From contig CM035353.1 of assembly GCA_020137815.1 (NCBI GenBank), positions 6,133,597-6,197,596 on the forward strand: DNA of 64,000 nt. The letters are read 5' to 3'. Numbering within the stretch: position 1 is the stretch's first letter; each line of letters starts with the position of its first letter. The stretch comes from Hormiphora californensis. Taxonomy: Eukaryota > Ctenophora > Tentaculata > Cydippida > Pleurobrachiidae. The notes below the pieces were generated by a model. That model was not told the DNA's origin and made no database searches. It saw only the letters and a program-made list of their open reading frames with translations. This document shows, piece by piece, positions 22,310-33,249 of the stretch. The position numbers and the translations under genes were made by a program.

Positions 22310-22552
22310 GGTTCTGGAACATCATTGAAAGTCTCCCGGCTAAGGCAACTTCTCAGGGCATCTAGCTCTACCTGGTAGTGAGGCCTCCAATTCCTCCTGT
22401 TGTTTCCAGTTGTATTTTTCGGTCTCTGAATCTCCACTTCCCCTTCCTATATCACTGGAGCTTTCTTGGACCTGTTCCACATAGATGGAGACTTCCAGTT
22501 TTGGTTCTGGTTTCCCGATAATAAAGAGAAATGGTCAGATTGTATGTATGTA
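22310..22552. repeat. ~240-bp direct repeat, copy 2
   Basis: Counterpart of 20,781-21,014. It differs by a few substitutions and small indels; the shared minus-strand peptide is conserved (ALRSCLSRETFNDVPEP). Confidence 0.7.
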
Positions 22553-22559
22553 CGTCAGA

Positions 22560-24395
22560 TACAAGAAAAGACCGGGGTACCGGCTCCAAGAACAAGAAAA
22601 ATGAATAAATATAAATAATCGATCGATAAAAAATCTGTTTAACAAAAATACCCAAAATCATGGGAGCAGTCTATTATACCAGGAAGGGGACTTTGGCTTT
22701 CTCCTTAGTGCTGACTCTCTTTTTGAGACGGGTTGGTGGTTGTAGAGAGTTTATAAATCCCTCCGAGGGGCAATGGAGAGTCTGATGGGTCCTCTTCTCC
22801 CACGGTTCGTGCACCAGTGAATTCATGATCTTCCCCCGAACACACCGATAGTAGAACTTGTCTGCAGTATGGAGCGCGGAAGTTCTCCATGAATGCCGTT
22901 GGTGACACACCCATGCCGATCACAAAATCATAAATCAACTTGGCAAGAGCTTTGCCAGTGTTCCGTTTTCCAACCGCTGGGTGCCCCAAATACACTTTTG
23001 GTTGATCTTGGGTTCCCACGGGTCGTCATCCCCAGAATAAGCCGCTTCCTAGGAAAACATTTCGGTTAGTGCAGTTTAACTAATTGAATAACTAATAGTT
23101 ATTAACTACAGTCTACATCAGTAGATAGATCAATCAACGGAATTACTCGGTAACATACCGTCCGCATGACGTATCCTTGTCCGCTGTCAGGTACCATGGA
23201 TTATTCGTCATGTACGGCACAAGTTTGCCCATTAAAATTTCATATACTGTATCTTCGGAGGGAAGTGATTGGTGTGATAGCACCTCAAGATCGTTGAGGA
23301 GGGTTAGCTCCATCTGCTCCGGGAACGAACTGAGGAGTGAGGGGATAGTAGTAAAGATTACAGCTAGCTGTTTAGTGTGTATTTGAATTTGTTTGAACGT
23401 GCTGGTTACTGGTTAGGTAATAGTTTGTTTCTTACTTGTATGAGATATTGTGCTGTACGTTGAATAGGACTGTTCTGGCCATCCTCTTCGTCACAGCTTT
23501 CCTCAAACCCTCTGTCCCTCTGTTTTTGAATTTTTCACTCCAGTGCACAGAGTACAGACCCTTCCTGGACGTGCTGGCGGAGCAAATGTATTTGCTTCCC
23601 CCAAACGGGGCACTGCGTCTTTTGGCCATCGGGGTACCTTTTGGCGGGAAACCGAAACACCGTTTTCCCAGTTGTTTTCCCATGGCAGAGTTTGCATGTT
23701 ATTGTCCCCCCCCATTCTCCTGTAAAAAATGACCGATAAAATGCCATGTCTGCTTTGCCCCATCCTCCGCCCTTCTTCTCGTTCTTTTTGGCAATATTCA
23801 ATTTTTTAAGGTCGACCGGGTCGACCTTTGATCATACATGGGACGGAACTAGTATAGCGCAAGGGGTCGACCCCTTGCACTAGTTCCGTCCCATGTATGA
23901 TCAAACAAGTCTCTTGTGTCAAATAACGTTAGTTACAAAAGTATTATTGGGACAATTCAGTAATTTATTTTACTATTCGAATTTTATTTATTTTCCAAAT
24001 TCCAATTTATTATACTACAGTCCCCTTATGGCCCCCAACTCAATTTCCCTCAGTTTCTCTTTCCTATACGAGGCGATTATAAGCCTCTTTGTCAAAAGAG
24101 CGTTCCCAATTGCCAATTCGGTTCTTTTGTTTCTCCTCCACTGTAAAATACTTTTGGGCCTCCGGACTCGTTTCCTTTTCCCTCCTACTCCTTTAAGATT
24201 CAAATAGATAAGTCCAGATTTTGATACTACTTATTGCGTACATTATTATTACTAGTAAAACCGTACCCGCCCTACGGACGGGGGTGAATAAAATACCGCT
24301 CCTGGAGATATCTCAATACATCTCAGAGAAGCCATAAAGAACAGGTTATATTGTATGCTCGACTATTCTTCAGAATATTCCCTCTACTTTCTCGA
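22560..24395. other. Unrecognised minus-strand coding-like pieces and an inverted repeat
   Basis: Minus-strand frames at 22,705-23,019 (VGKRNTGKALAKLIYDFV...) and 23,432-23,801 (WGGTITCKLCHGKTTGK in one frame, WSEKFKNRGTEGLRKAVTK in another) look like parts of a mobile-element gene broken by frameshifts. No family can be named. Confidence 0.3.
23808..23905. repeat. Nested palindromes (SalI-like core) in a 79-bp fold-back
   Basis: aaggtcgacc-g-ggtcgacctt at 23,808-23,828 is followed by arms tttgatcatacatgggacgg / ccgtcccatgtatgatcaaa. Between them is a 20-bp palindrome gcaaggggtcgaccccttgc. The whole can fold into a multi-stem structure. Confidence 0.75.
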
Positions 24396-24401
24396 AACAT
24401 T

Positions 24402-24620
24402 TCAATTAAGCCTGGAGGTGGGTGTATGGGCCGGTAGAGAGATCCGCAGATAGTCGCTAAGCGAATCGAGCCTGTAGGGGGGCAGTGGTGTTTGAGGTAA
24501 CTTAACCGTGCCTTTACTGCAGCAGAATGAGTCTATTTCTCCCTTGAAAAGGAAGGCCTCGCAAAGAGGGCATGTCCTATTCATGAACCTACCACAGTCT
24601 GATTCGAGGTAACGTTTGTG
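24402..24620 (-). pseudogene. Helitron-like protein fragment
   Basis: The minus-strand frame reads GRFMNRTCPLCEAFLFKGE, then DSFCCSKGTVKLPQTPLPP. The layout 'G-x-M-x-x-x-C-x-x-C-x-A-x-x-x-x-x-E ... CC-x-x-G-x-V-x-L-P' is characteristic of the segment just before the Helitron helicase-like N domain in Helitron Rep/helicase proteins. The frame stops after a further ~28 residues and no Rep or helicase motif follows, so it is a short remnant. Confidence 0.55.
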
Positions 24621-25030
24621 TACGAATCATGATTCAACAAATTAGTCCCTATATCACATCGTTTGGCGATGTCACGCCAGATCCGTCTTTGCGGGGGTTG
24701 GAGCAGTAGGTTCCCCTGTCAAAGAGTGGATCGATGGTAAATCGTTAGATAGTATGGAAATTGTAAAGAATACATTATTGTGTGTGTATTCTCTTTGATA
24801 AATGAAACAACTCACAAAGAAATATGTTCAGAGTTCAAACAAATACAAAGTGACTATCAATCCGACAAATAAATAAAGGCGTCAGTCACAAAAAAGTATG
24901 ATTTACATAATGCACGTGAAAACTGGGAAAAGGAAACAAAGTGATAAAAAAAGATGATAAAAAAGATGATAATTATGAAGATAATGAAAAATTGATTAAA
25001 TAAGATACGATTGATTAACAATATATGCAT

Positions 25031-25946
25031 ATATATGGGTCATTCTCATAAAATTGACACTTCGAGATGAGAGATTTTGGTCCTGCCTTTAGAGCATCTT
25101 AACATTGGTCAACTTTGGTAATTTTGGTACCAGAATGTAGAAAAATGTCTAAATTAACGAAAAATGAACAGTATGGTACAATTATGTATCATAGGAATGA
25201 ATAATGACGCATAATATGCTAAAAATGACCGATTTTCGGCGTGGACGTAATGACCATGACGACCGTGACGCTCATAAAATCGCTCATAAAATCAGTTATG
25301 GTTGTCGTACGACGTAAAAATGGGTATCCAGCGGTAGCTCTCAAAGAGATCTGTCTGATTGAGAAGTATGAAAGCATACTTGTAACTAATTTGGATTTAA
25401 ATTGTTTTGATAGTGAAAAATGTAATGATTGTAACGACCGTGACATTCGTCCGTAACGTAACGGTCGTTAAATTTGTAACGTCCGTAACGTTATGGTCGC
25501 TACGAAAGTAACGACCATGACGTTATGGACGTTACAAAATTCAAAATGTAATGACCGTGACAGACCTTATAAGGTCATGAATTTGACTCCACCACAAAGT
25601 TATTTGCACGGACATTACACCTGTAACGTCCGTAACGTTATGGACGTTACGGAATAACGACCATCACGTAACGGTCGTTAAATTTGTAACGACCATAGAC
25701 GTTATGGTCGTTACGACCACTTTACATGCAATTGTAATTAAATTGCATTGTAACGTCCATCACGTAACGGTCGTTGCGTAACGTACGCGGCTTTAATTAC
25801 TCATAATTATTTAATTATGCAATAATTATTAAGTCCACGTATACAGAAATACTAAGTCCATTACGTGCTTTCAGATGATATAAGTTTTATCGAAATCGGA
25901 CAAGTTTGAAATTTTGGTGTCAATTTCATGAGAATGACCCATATAT
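25031..25946. mobile_element. ~0.9-kb element with GGGTCATTCTCAT ends and CGTAACG-type internal repeats
   Basis: Left end atatatGGGTCATTCTCAT(a)AAATTGACAC and right end GTGTCAATTT-CATGAGAATGACCC-atatat are inverted copies with one mismatch over 30 bp. Between 25,240 and 25,790 the sequence repeats variants of taacgtccgtaacgttatgg and gtcgttacg on both strands. That gives many short palindromes (AACGTT, ACGGTCGT). No transposase is encoded. Confidence 0.75.
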
Positions 25947-25949
25947 ATA

Positions 25950-26665
25950 TAAAAGCTATAGATATTTAACCAGATGATGATATAATGAAGAAACAAAAAT
26001 ATGTATTAAATGACTATTATTGGGTATCCTGAATCCTCGTGTTCAAAATTTAAAACCAGTTTATCAACAGTTCTTAGCAGTCGAGGAGAAATTTCCGGTA
26101 ATTTAATGCGCTATCTTCACCACATCTTCACTACTGAAATCTTTCACGGGGTGTGGGAGTGGCCTACTCTGGGTGGTAATGTTCAGTAGCCTTAAAAAGT
26201 CCTCTTTGTTGATCAAAACATTATCAGATTCTTCTAAATCCCGAACTGTTTGGTGCACTGCAACAGAGTTATTGATGGGTGATGATGCTAACTCCTCAGT
26301 CCTCATATTGGGCCTTTACCCGACAGAGATGTTCACAAAGGTCGTCCTCAAATTCAGCCAAAAACGCCTCTTTATCCATTACTCTCTTAACTTTCCGTTC
26401 AACAGGTCACCCCCCGTTTCATGTACTCGCTTGTAAACATTATAGGTCACATTCTCTGTAACTTTTTCATGGTTCAGACAATCTTCAACGGTATCATGTT
26501 CGACCAACTGCTCCACGTGACAAATGCCCTCAATAAACGCAGACGATATTGCTTCGAATTTCAGCCTGAGACGTAGGTAGTTGGACTATGTCGCTGGGAA
26601 ACAACTTCGCATAGAAATTTTGAGACAATAATCATGTCTGGAGTGAACATTTTAATGAAGGAGTA
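25950..26665. other. No gene recognised
   Basis: Minus frame 26,103-26,306 and + frame 26,173-26,436 overlap and neither shows a domain. Possibly 5' flank of the PPxY gene that follows. Confidence 0.35.
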
Positions 26666-26668
26666 TTT

Positions 26669-27244
26669 ATGAATCTTCGCCGGTTTCTGAGATACAAATT
26701 ACAGGATTATCAACGATTCACTATGTCTGATTGTTGCGGAGGGGGGTCCAGTGAGAATGGTAGACCTCCGACTTTTGTTGAACTTGTGACAATTCTGGCC
26801 TTTGCTTTAATTTATACTGTGATCTACTATTGCAAGACGGGGCGCTTTCCGTGCTGCTATAATCGGGATTCTAATCTCAGGAGAAACTCTCAAGTTGAAG
26901 AACCGTCTGGAACAGTTCTCTCCACTAATAATACAACTGTAACTAATGTCCAACCGATTCCCGTATACAATAGTCCCGAAAATGCTAAAGAACACCAGTT
27001 TCATGGGCCTGCCCAGTATCCTCCGGACCAATACCCATCTTACTCAGGACACACAGCACCATCATACGGGTATTCGCAGCCTGGAATGATTGAGCCTTCC
27101 AAAAATCCTTCATGCCCAAGTTATATACACAACCTTCCGGGTACCATCTCGCCTGATATGACATCTGATCCATCCACCGTGTATCAACCACCGCCCTACA
27201 ACCCTTCCTTTTCACCACCACCAAGTTATAAAGATTGTATGTGA
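26669..27244 (+). CDS. Small single-pass membrane protein with PPxY motifs
   Basis: Open frame of 191 aa. The better start is ATG 26,723 (MSDCCGGGSSENGRPPTF), which gives about 173 aa; the upstream ATG adds 18 residues without features. A hydrophobic segment (FVELVTILAFALIYTVIYYC) about 20 residues from that start is followed by CKTGRFPCCYN, a probable palmitoylated juxtamembrane cluster. A long Pro/Tyr/Ser-rich tail then ends with QPPPYNP and PPPSYKDCM. The layout (short cysteine-containing N-terminus, one TM helix, PPxY tail) is typical of small adaptors that recruit WW-domain proteins such as NEDD4-family ubiquitin ligases, as in CYYR1, Shisa or WBP1-type proteins. Which of these, if any, is homologous I cannot say. 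The last ~85 coding bases are duplicated at 29,169. Confidence 0.65.
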   Translation: MNLRRFLRYKLQDYQRFTMSDCCGGGSSENGRPPTFVELVTILAFALIYTVIYYCKTGRFPCCYNRDSNLRRNSQVEEPSGTVLSTNNTTVTNVQPIPVYNSPENAKEHQFHGPAQYPPDQYPSYSGHTAPSYGYSQPGMIEPSKNPSCPSYIHNLPGTISPDMTSDPSTVYQPPPYNPSFSPPPSYKDCM

Positions 27245-27839
27245 TCAATTGTATTACTTACCGCAGTTTGTCTCGTCAGTTCTATCCCTACTATAGGGCC
27301 CTAAGGCGCGTTGGGGGTTTTCCGGTGAATGTTTACTATCGTAACCTTCATTGGAACTCTCTTTGCAATTTAGAATTGTATTTTTTTTCGTTGATAATTT
27401 TAACAATCATTTCCAAGGGAGGGGTTTCTTCTTTTGAATCTATGGGCGGCTCCTGTGAAAAAATATCGATCCTGCTGCTTCACTTGGTACAAGAATACAG
27501 TCCAACAGTAAGTCCTCATGGGTCTTCAAGTCAAACGCGATACAATTGGCCTCTTGACATGCGGACGAGTGTCACCAACCACTACTCTTGCCCTGAATTG
27601 GCATTAAGCATTATTTTGCTGTTAACTTATTCAACATACAGCTGTGTGGCGGCGCCATAGCCCAATTTGACAGTGTGCTCAGATAGGGTCGGCGGCGCCA
27701 GACAGATAATTGAGGTAATTTCATCTATTATTAAGTTTCTATCTGCAAATTTCCGCAGTAAACAGACACAGATCCCAGAGTTTAAATTATTGGATTGAAG
27801 CGAAACCTGTTTGGCGCCTCCAGACAGAGTGAAGCTGAC

Positions 27840-27953
27840 CTGAAGTGGCAATAACCAGATTGTATTTTCCATTGGGGTTGATGATATATCGGCAATGGCT
27901 GCCAACTGATATTCATTATTGGATGTTACCATAACCGCCTCATTGTTCTTGTC
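27840..27953 (-). CDS. Unrecognised exon, copy 1 (38 codons)
   Basis: Bounded by acceptor (cccaagatcag) and donor (CAG|GTCAGC), the exon reads DKNNEAVMVTSNNEYQLAAI and ends IWLLPLQ, in one open frame of 114 bases. An identical copy is at 29,866-29,979 and a partial one near 31,410-31,470. I do not recognise the protein. Confidence 0.45.
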
Positions 27954-28009
27954 CTGATCTTGGGTCAGTCAAATCATCTTCCTAGCTACTATTGCTTGTA
28001 TCACCGTAC

Positions 28010-28165
28010 GTGGGGTTTCTTTTGGTCTAACAGCAACGAAATGTTCAGGTAGAACAGCAGAGATGTTGTCGATAGGGGTTGTTGAGTTACGGAGCATGAA
28101 ACATCTGGCATTTGGGTTGTCGATGAGCTCCCCGTTATTCGTTCTAGAACTAGTGTCTCTGCAAT
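28010..28165 (-). pseudogene. Unrecognised exon, copy 1, with 1-base deletion
   Basis: Same exon as 30,036-30,192 but one base shorter at the ...gaacgaa(tg)... site. The frame encoding NGELIDNPNARCFMLRNST is therefore not joined to IAETLVLER as it is in copy 2. Either this copy is broken or the base is a sequencing error. Confidence 0.45.
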
Positions 28166-28468
28166 CTGGGGGGAGATAGGGTGGGTGAGTTATGTTGTAT
28201 TAGGGGTGGTGGTTGGGGGAGATTGATTAGATGTTATACGCTTAGTCGTTTGTTACTGCATCTCGGATTTTTGTTCACTTACCAGCGTGTGTTCCCTGGT
28301 TGTTAGAAAGGAATGTAGAGTGTGGAATATCACTGTGTCATTGCCGTTTGCTTCATTCTCGTGCTTTTCCGCAAGCTTGGTAGGGGTTCGTGGGGGGCGT
28401 GCTGGGAGGGGATCGATTGTGTTAGTTGGTTGTCAGTTTAATTGTCTGTAGGTGCCATTAGTTATAAG

Positions 28469-29071
28469 TTAGGTAGAGAAAGTTGGCTTGCTTTCTATCA
28501 TCGTGTAAAGATTGTCGACAGTTTCTTTGTTTCGGCAAAACACGGCAATTCTTGAATTAGTATCGCAATGTTGCAATAGCGTCAGCATTATATCTTTCTT
28601 ACTGATACCCCTGTCAATGTTGACATATTTTGCCTTCTCCTGGGACGATAGGCTTTTGAAATGGGTTCTGACGTTAATCTCATCAGGTTCTGAGATGTAT
28701 GTTTCAATACACTTTTTCATTAAACAGCAACGGCCTTTCCTACTTGATCCATTTGAGTTTTGTGAGTTGTTTAGGGTGATGTTTGAGGTCTTCCAAGCCA
28801 CGAAAGAACCTACACAATGAATGTCCGGGTCGTACTCGAAATACGAATCCCCCGTCGTAACGCAAACAGACATTATTTCGAACTTGTCCCAACCGTCTCC
28901 AAGCTGTTTTCCGTGGCATGTTGTATGTTTCTCTTCGGAAGGTAGCCGTTTACCGATGAGTAGTGTTTCTCCACTTGGCGACAGTAGGCGGTACGTCTCG
29001 TTCGCCCTGAAAATATTGTTCGATTGTTTGATATCACGATATGGGGGGGGGGGGGGTGTGCCACGTGACAT
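28469..29071 (-). CDS. Helicase-C-like fragment, copy 1
   Basis: A 200-codon minus-strand frame. The C-terminal part reads VNIDRGISKKDIMLTLLQHC then SRIAVFCRNKETVDNLY. The 'IAVFC-x-(N/T)K-x-x-(V/A)-x-x-L' pattern is that of motif IV in the second domain of SF2 helicases. The N-terminal ~115 residues (from MSRGTPPPPPYRDIK) are not recognisable. The helicase-like exon recurs at 30,500-30,652 and 31,590-31,725, so this is one of several local copies. No motifs I-III are seen, so function is doubtful. Confidence 0.45.
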   Translation of the reverse strand: MSRGTPPPPPYRDIKQSNNIFRANETYRLLSPSGETLLIGKRLPSEEKHTTCHGKQLGDGWDKFEIMSVCVTTGDSYFEYDPDIHCVGSFVAWKTSNITLNNSQNSNGSSRKGRCCLMKKCIETYISEPDEINVRTHFKSLSSQEKAKYVNIDRGISKKDIMLTLLQHCDTNSRIAVFCRNKETVDNLYTMIESKPTFST

Positions 29072-29865
29072 GTGACATGCATATTTTTTTCATGCACATG
29101 TCACAAAATGTCACAATTGTGTACATTGGGTGGAAATTTTGACGGTCAATTGACCACCGGTTGTAAAATGATATGACATCTGATCCATCCACCGTGTATC
29201 AACCACCGCCCTACAACCCTTCCTTTTCACCACCACCAAGTTATAAAGATTGTATGTGATCAATTGTATTACTTACCGCAGTTTGTCTCGTCAGTTCTAT
29301 CCCTACTATAGGGCCCTAAGGCACGTTGGGGGGGGGGGGGGGGGTTTCCGGTGAATGTTTACTAGATCGTAACCGTCATTGTAACTCTCTTTGCAATTTA
29401 GAATTGTATTTTTTTGTTGATAATTTTAACATTCATTTCCCAGGGAGGGGTTTCTTCTTTTGAATCTATGGGCGGCTCCTGTGAAAAAATATCGATCCTG
29501 CTGCTTCACTTGGTACAAGAATACAGTCCAACAGTAAGTCCTCATGGGTCTTCAAGTCAAACGCGATACAATTGGCCTCTTGACATGCGGACGAGTGTCA
29601 CCAACCACTACTCTTGCCCTGAATTGGCATTAAGCATTATTTTGCTGTTAACTTATTCAACATACAGCTGTGTGGCGGCGCCATAGCCCAATTTGACAGT
29701 GTGCTCAGATAGGGTCGGCGGCGCCAGACAGATAATTGAGGTAATTTCATCTATTATTAAGTTTCTATCTGCAAATTTCCGCAGTAAACAGACACAGATC
29801 CCAGAGTTTAAATTATTGGATTGAAGCGAAACCTGTTTGGCGCCTCCAGACAGAGTGAAGCTGAC

Positions 29866-29979
29866 CTGAAGTGGCAATAACCAGATTGTATTTTCCATTG
29901 GGGTTGATGATATATCGGCAATGGCTGCCAACTGATATTCATTATTGGATGTTACCATAACCGCCTCATTGTTCTTGTC
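29866..29979 (-). CDS. Unrecognised exon, copy 2
   Basis: Same 38-codon exon and splice signals as 27,840-27,953. It follows the intact exon at 30,036-30,192 on the minus strand, separated by a 56-base stretch that would be a very short intron. Confidence 0.45.
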
Positions 29980-30035
29980 CTGATCTTGGGTCAGTCAAAT
30001 CATCTTCCTAGCTACTATTGCTTGTATCACCGTAC

Positions 30036-30192
30036 GTGGGGTTTCTTTTGGTCTAACAGCAACGAAATGTTCAGGTAGAACAGCAGAGATGTTGTCGATA
30101 GGGGTTGTTGAGTTACGGAGCATGAAACATCTGGCATTTGGGTTGTCGATGAGCTCCCCGTTCATTCGTTCTAGAACTAGTGTCTCTGCAAT
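30036..30192 (-). CDS. Unrecognised exon, copy 2 (intact)
   Basis: After the acceptor tctccccccag the frame reads IAETLVLERMNGELIDNP, then ARCFMLRNSTTPIDNIS and EHFVAVRPKETP, ending at donor C|GTACGG. The frame is intact here, unlike copy 1. No domain recognised. Confidence 0.5.
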
Positions 30193-30499
30193 CTGGGGGG
30201 AGATAGGGTGGGTGAGTTATGTTGTATTAGGGGTGGTGGTTGGGGGAGATTGATTAGATGTTATACGCTTAGTCGTTTGTTACTGCATCTCGGATTTTTG
30301 TTCACTTACCAGCGTGTGTTCCCTGGTTGTTAGAAAGGAATGTAGAGTGTGGAATATCACTGTGTCATTGCCGTTTGCTTCATTCTCGTGCTTTTCCGCA
30401 AGCTTGGTAGGGGTTCGTGGGGGGCGTGCTGGGAGGGGATCGATTGTGTTAGTTGGTTGTCAGTTTAATTGTCTGTAGGTGCCATTAGTTATAAGTTAG

Positions 30500-30652
30500 G
30501 TAGAGAAAGTTGGCTTGCTTTCTATCATCGTGTAAAGATTGTCGACAGTTTCTTTGTTTCGGCAAAACACGGCAATTCTTGAATTAGTATCGCAATGTTG
30601 CAATAGCGTCAGCATTATATCTTTCTTACTGATACCCCTGTCAATGTTGACA
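30500..30652 (-). pseudogene. Helicase-C-like exon, copy 2
   Basis: Encodes the same ISKKDIMLTLLQHC / IAVFCRNKETVDNLY segment as copy 1. Its upstream join differs: beyond 30,652 the sequence matches 31,726 onward instead (aagagaaaaggaacaggagg region). Confidence 0.4.
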
Positions 30653-31589
30653 TGGTTTTCTCAGTACCGTACGTTTTCTGGTGTGGGCAATGGCTTCATC
30701 ATCACAATGGGTCTTGATCATGCTCCTCCTGTTCCTTTTCTCCAAGCCTCTTGCAAGATCTGCTGCATCTAACAATATTATATTTATGAAACAACCCAAT
30801 ATATTACTAATTTTGTTGAATGGGATATTTTTATAATAATAAATTAACCTTTCCTCTCGATGATATACTAGCTCCACTCACATCTTCGTATGTAAAATAA
30901 CTATATAATGACGGTGATTAAAAATAGTTCAGACGGACCTTTAGCAGACGGACGTTTTCCTAATTAGGTACATGTACTGTTGTTATTTATAATAGTTGAC
31001 GCATTTCTTCTCCGAAGTCTTTGCAGGGTCCAACTGTTAATACAAACGTTAGTCACGGCTGCATGTCTACAATTCCCGCCAAAACTTAGATCTCGCTTCC
31101 TGATCTCCTGTTATCAATGGACACAAATTCCTGGCAGCGAATTTAGCATCCTTATTACACGTTTTCTCGGGAACCTTAAGAGTTACTTCGGATCAAGTCC
31201 TCCACTTTTTTTTGGATGAATTTGTTTTGACCGAGGAACCCAGACTTGCCTTCTGTACACCAAACACGTGTTGTTAGTGTTGTCTCCATCTTGTAGTCGC
31301 CTCCCAAATTCGCAAGTGTTCCTGTTTTCTTTGTCGAATACCAATTGTGAACATACCAAGTTCCAATGCAGTGACCCTGCGCTCCTACACATCCCGCCAA
31401 ACTTCTGACTGCCAACTGATATTGATAGAGTTATCGGATGTTAGCATATAACCGCCTCATTGTTCTTGTCCTGAAAAGAATATAACATATATTAATGGCA
31501 TATATTATTTGAAAATAGAAATCATCAGAGCGAACGATAGACCGGATTAGAAGAGAGAATTATAATTAATCTTCTACCAAACCCACCTC

Positions 31590-31725
31590 GCTTTCTATCA
31601 TCGTGTAAAGATTGTCGACAGTTTCTTTGTTTTGGCAAATCACGGCAATTCTTGAATTAGTATTGCAATGTTGCAACAGCGGCAGCATATCTTTCTTACT
31701 GATACCCCTGTCAATGTTGACATGG
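31590..31725 (-). CDS. Helicase-C-like exon, copy 3 (diverged)
   Basis: Reads VNIDRGISKKDMLPLLQHC and SRIAVICQNKETVDNLYTM, ending IESE at a donor-like GTGGGT. It is more diverged than copies 1 and 2 and keeps the frame, which suggests it may be the ancestral exon. Confidence 0.45.
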
Positions 31726-31934
31726 TTTTCTCAGTACCGTACGGTTTCTGGTGTGGGCAATAGCATCATCAGTATCACAATGGGTCTTGATCATGCTCCT
31801 CCTGTTCCTTTTCTCCAAGCCTCTTGCAAGATCTGCTCCATCTAACAATATTATATTTATGAAACAACCCAATATATTACTAATTTTGTTGAACTAGCAG
31901 AAGGTACATACCTAGTTCAAATCTGTTAACTAAC

Positions 31935-32084
31935 CTTCTGGTCCGCCCAGCAAAGTAGTCAACAGCTGTTTTCTGCAATCCTTGAAATTGGACCGGTACT
32001 TCTTTGCCTCATCTGAAGTGTTCTTTTGAAGTACCGACGTGAAAAGCATTACAGTCCCATATTTCCCAGCTCGTCCAACTCTTC
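31935..32084 (-). CDS. RecQ-like helicase exon (motif VI region)
   Basis: Exon of 150 bases with good signals (tttactttttctcag acceptor, GAAG|GTTAGT donor). It reads GRVGRAGKYGTVMLFTSV, then DEAKKYRSNFKDCRKQLLT. GRVGRAG is the arginine-finger motif VI of SF2 helicases. The following CRKQLL segment resembles the start of the RecQ zinc-binding region (C-R-R-x-x-L-L). In a normal RecQ the motif IV exons would lie upstream; here on the minus strand they lie downstream, so the locus is rearranged or contains tandem partial copies. Confidence 0.55.
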
Positions 32085-32615
32085 CTGAGAAAAAGTAAAC
32101 TACACTTTGATAGAGTTAAGTGGTGTTCTCAGTACTGTACGGTTTCTGGTGTGGGCAATGGCTTCATCATCACAATGGGTCTTGACCATGCTTTTCTCCA
32201 AGCCTCTTGCAAGATCTGCTGCATCTAACAATGTTATATTTATGAAACGACCCAATCTTGTTGAATGGGATATTGTTATAATAATAAATTACGTCACGAC
32301 TTCGTCACGACCTTATGATGTTGTTGAACTCTTTGATACAGTCTTGGGAGCCTTGATCAAGGCTTTTTCTCAGCAAGTCAATCTCAATTTCTGACCCCTT
32401 CCAGAGACGGTGGTTCTGTCCACCCTGGGTCGAAGGTTCTGTCCACTTATTGACACCAGAGTTAAGTGGTGTTCTCAGTACCGTACGGTTTCTTTTCTCC
32501 AAGCCTCTTAGCTCCATCTAACAATATTATATTTGTGAAACAACCCAATATGTTACCAATTTTTTGGAATGGAAAAATACAATCATAATAAATTACGCTT
32601 TACTGCATACATTTT

Positions 32616-32893
32616 CTAGGGTATCGTCTCTACCGCCCCAGGTTCCCTTGATCGCAGACATGGTCGGCGGTCGCAGACTTGATCCTTCTGCTTCTTCAAT
32701 ATTTTCTCCAACTCTCGGTGCACCTCCTTGGTCACGCTAAACTTCTTCTCAAACTCTTCTATCTGTTCGTCCCGCAGCTTTTTCCCTTCCTCCATCTCCT
32801 TGTCGTATCTCTCTCTGATCTTCTTGACCGTGCGCTCGTACTCTCTTTCGATATCTGCCACGCTCTTCATCTTGATCAGGGGGTTCTTGTTCA
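32616..32893 (-). CDS. Coiled-coil exon, unrecognised gene
   Basis: After acceptor gccgtctgcag the frame reads NPLIKMKSVADIEREYERTV, KKIRERYDKEMEEGKKLRDE and FSVTKEVHRELEKILKKQKD, a long charged coiled coil, then runs to a stop at 32,616. It may be the terminal exon of a gene that includes 33,250-33,440. The family is unknown. Confidence 0.45.
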
Positions 32894-33249
32894 CTGCAGA
32901 CGGCTGCTGGACGTTACAGTACACTGTACTACCACTTGTGCAGGTACTACAATGTCTCGGGACCCGCGAGGGAGGGAGTTATGTACTATATAGAGCCTGA
33001 GAGCCCTCTGTGCCGTTGATGTCCAGCGGACAGTATTCATCTGAATCAACTTTCTATATGCGAGCGCTGGATCGAGGTTCCCTGAAAGGATCAAGGATGC
33101 AACAGTTCATTAAATCAATTGGTTTGGAGTGTTGGAGGTGTTGTTTGCATGCTAGTGTTTTTGTTAGTGCTTCTGTAAAAAGTGATCGGGATTTCCTAAC
33201 AGTGCCAGAAATACTAATACTAAGTATGTAGCTCATAACAATAAATTAC

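Larger units (their letters stand above)
27156..28625. repeat. Segmental duplication, copy 1 (~1.47 kb)
   Basis: From gatatgacatctgatccatc to ctgtcaatgttgacat this segment recurs as a direct copy at 29,169-30,652, almost identical. It begins inside the 3' end of the PPxY gene and ends inside a minus-strand helicase-like exon. Copy 1 has a G5 tract where copy 2 has about 16 Gs, and lacks one base present in copy 2 near 28,140. Confidence 0.9.
29169..30652. repeat. Segmental duplication, copy 2 (~1.48 kb)
   Basis: Direct copy of 27,156-28,625. It starts with the last codons of the PPxY gene without its upstream coding part. It contains a G-run of about 16 at 29,328, absent from copy 1. Confidence 0.9.

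Noticed and set aside
23503-23801. CKLCHGKTTGK segment as a zinc finger
   Set aside because: Only one partial motif, competing frames, and no flanking domain; left as unrecognised.
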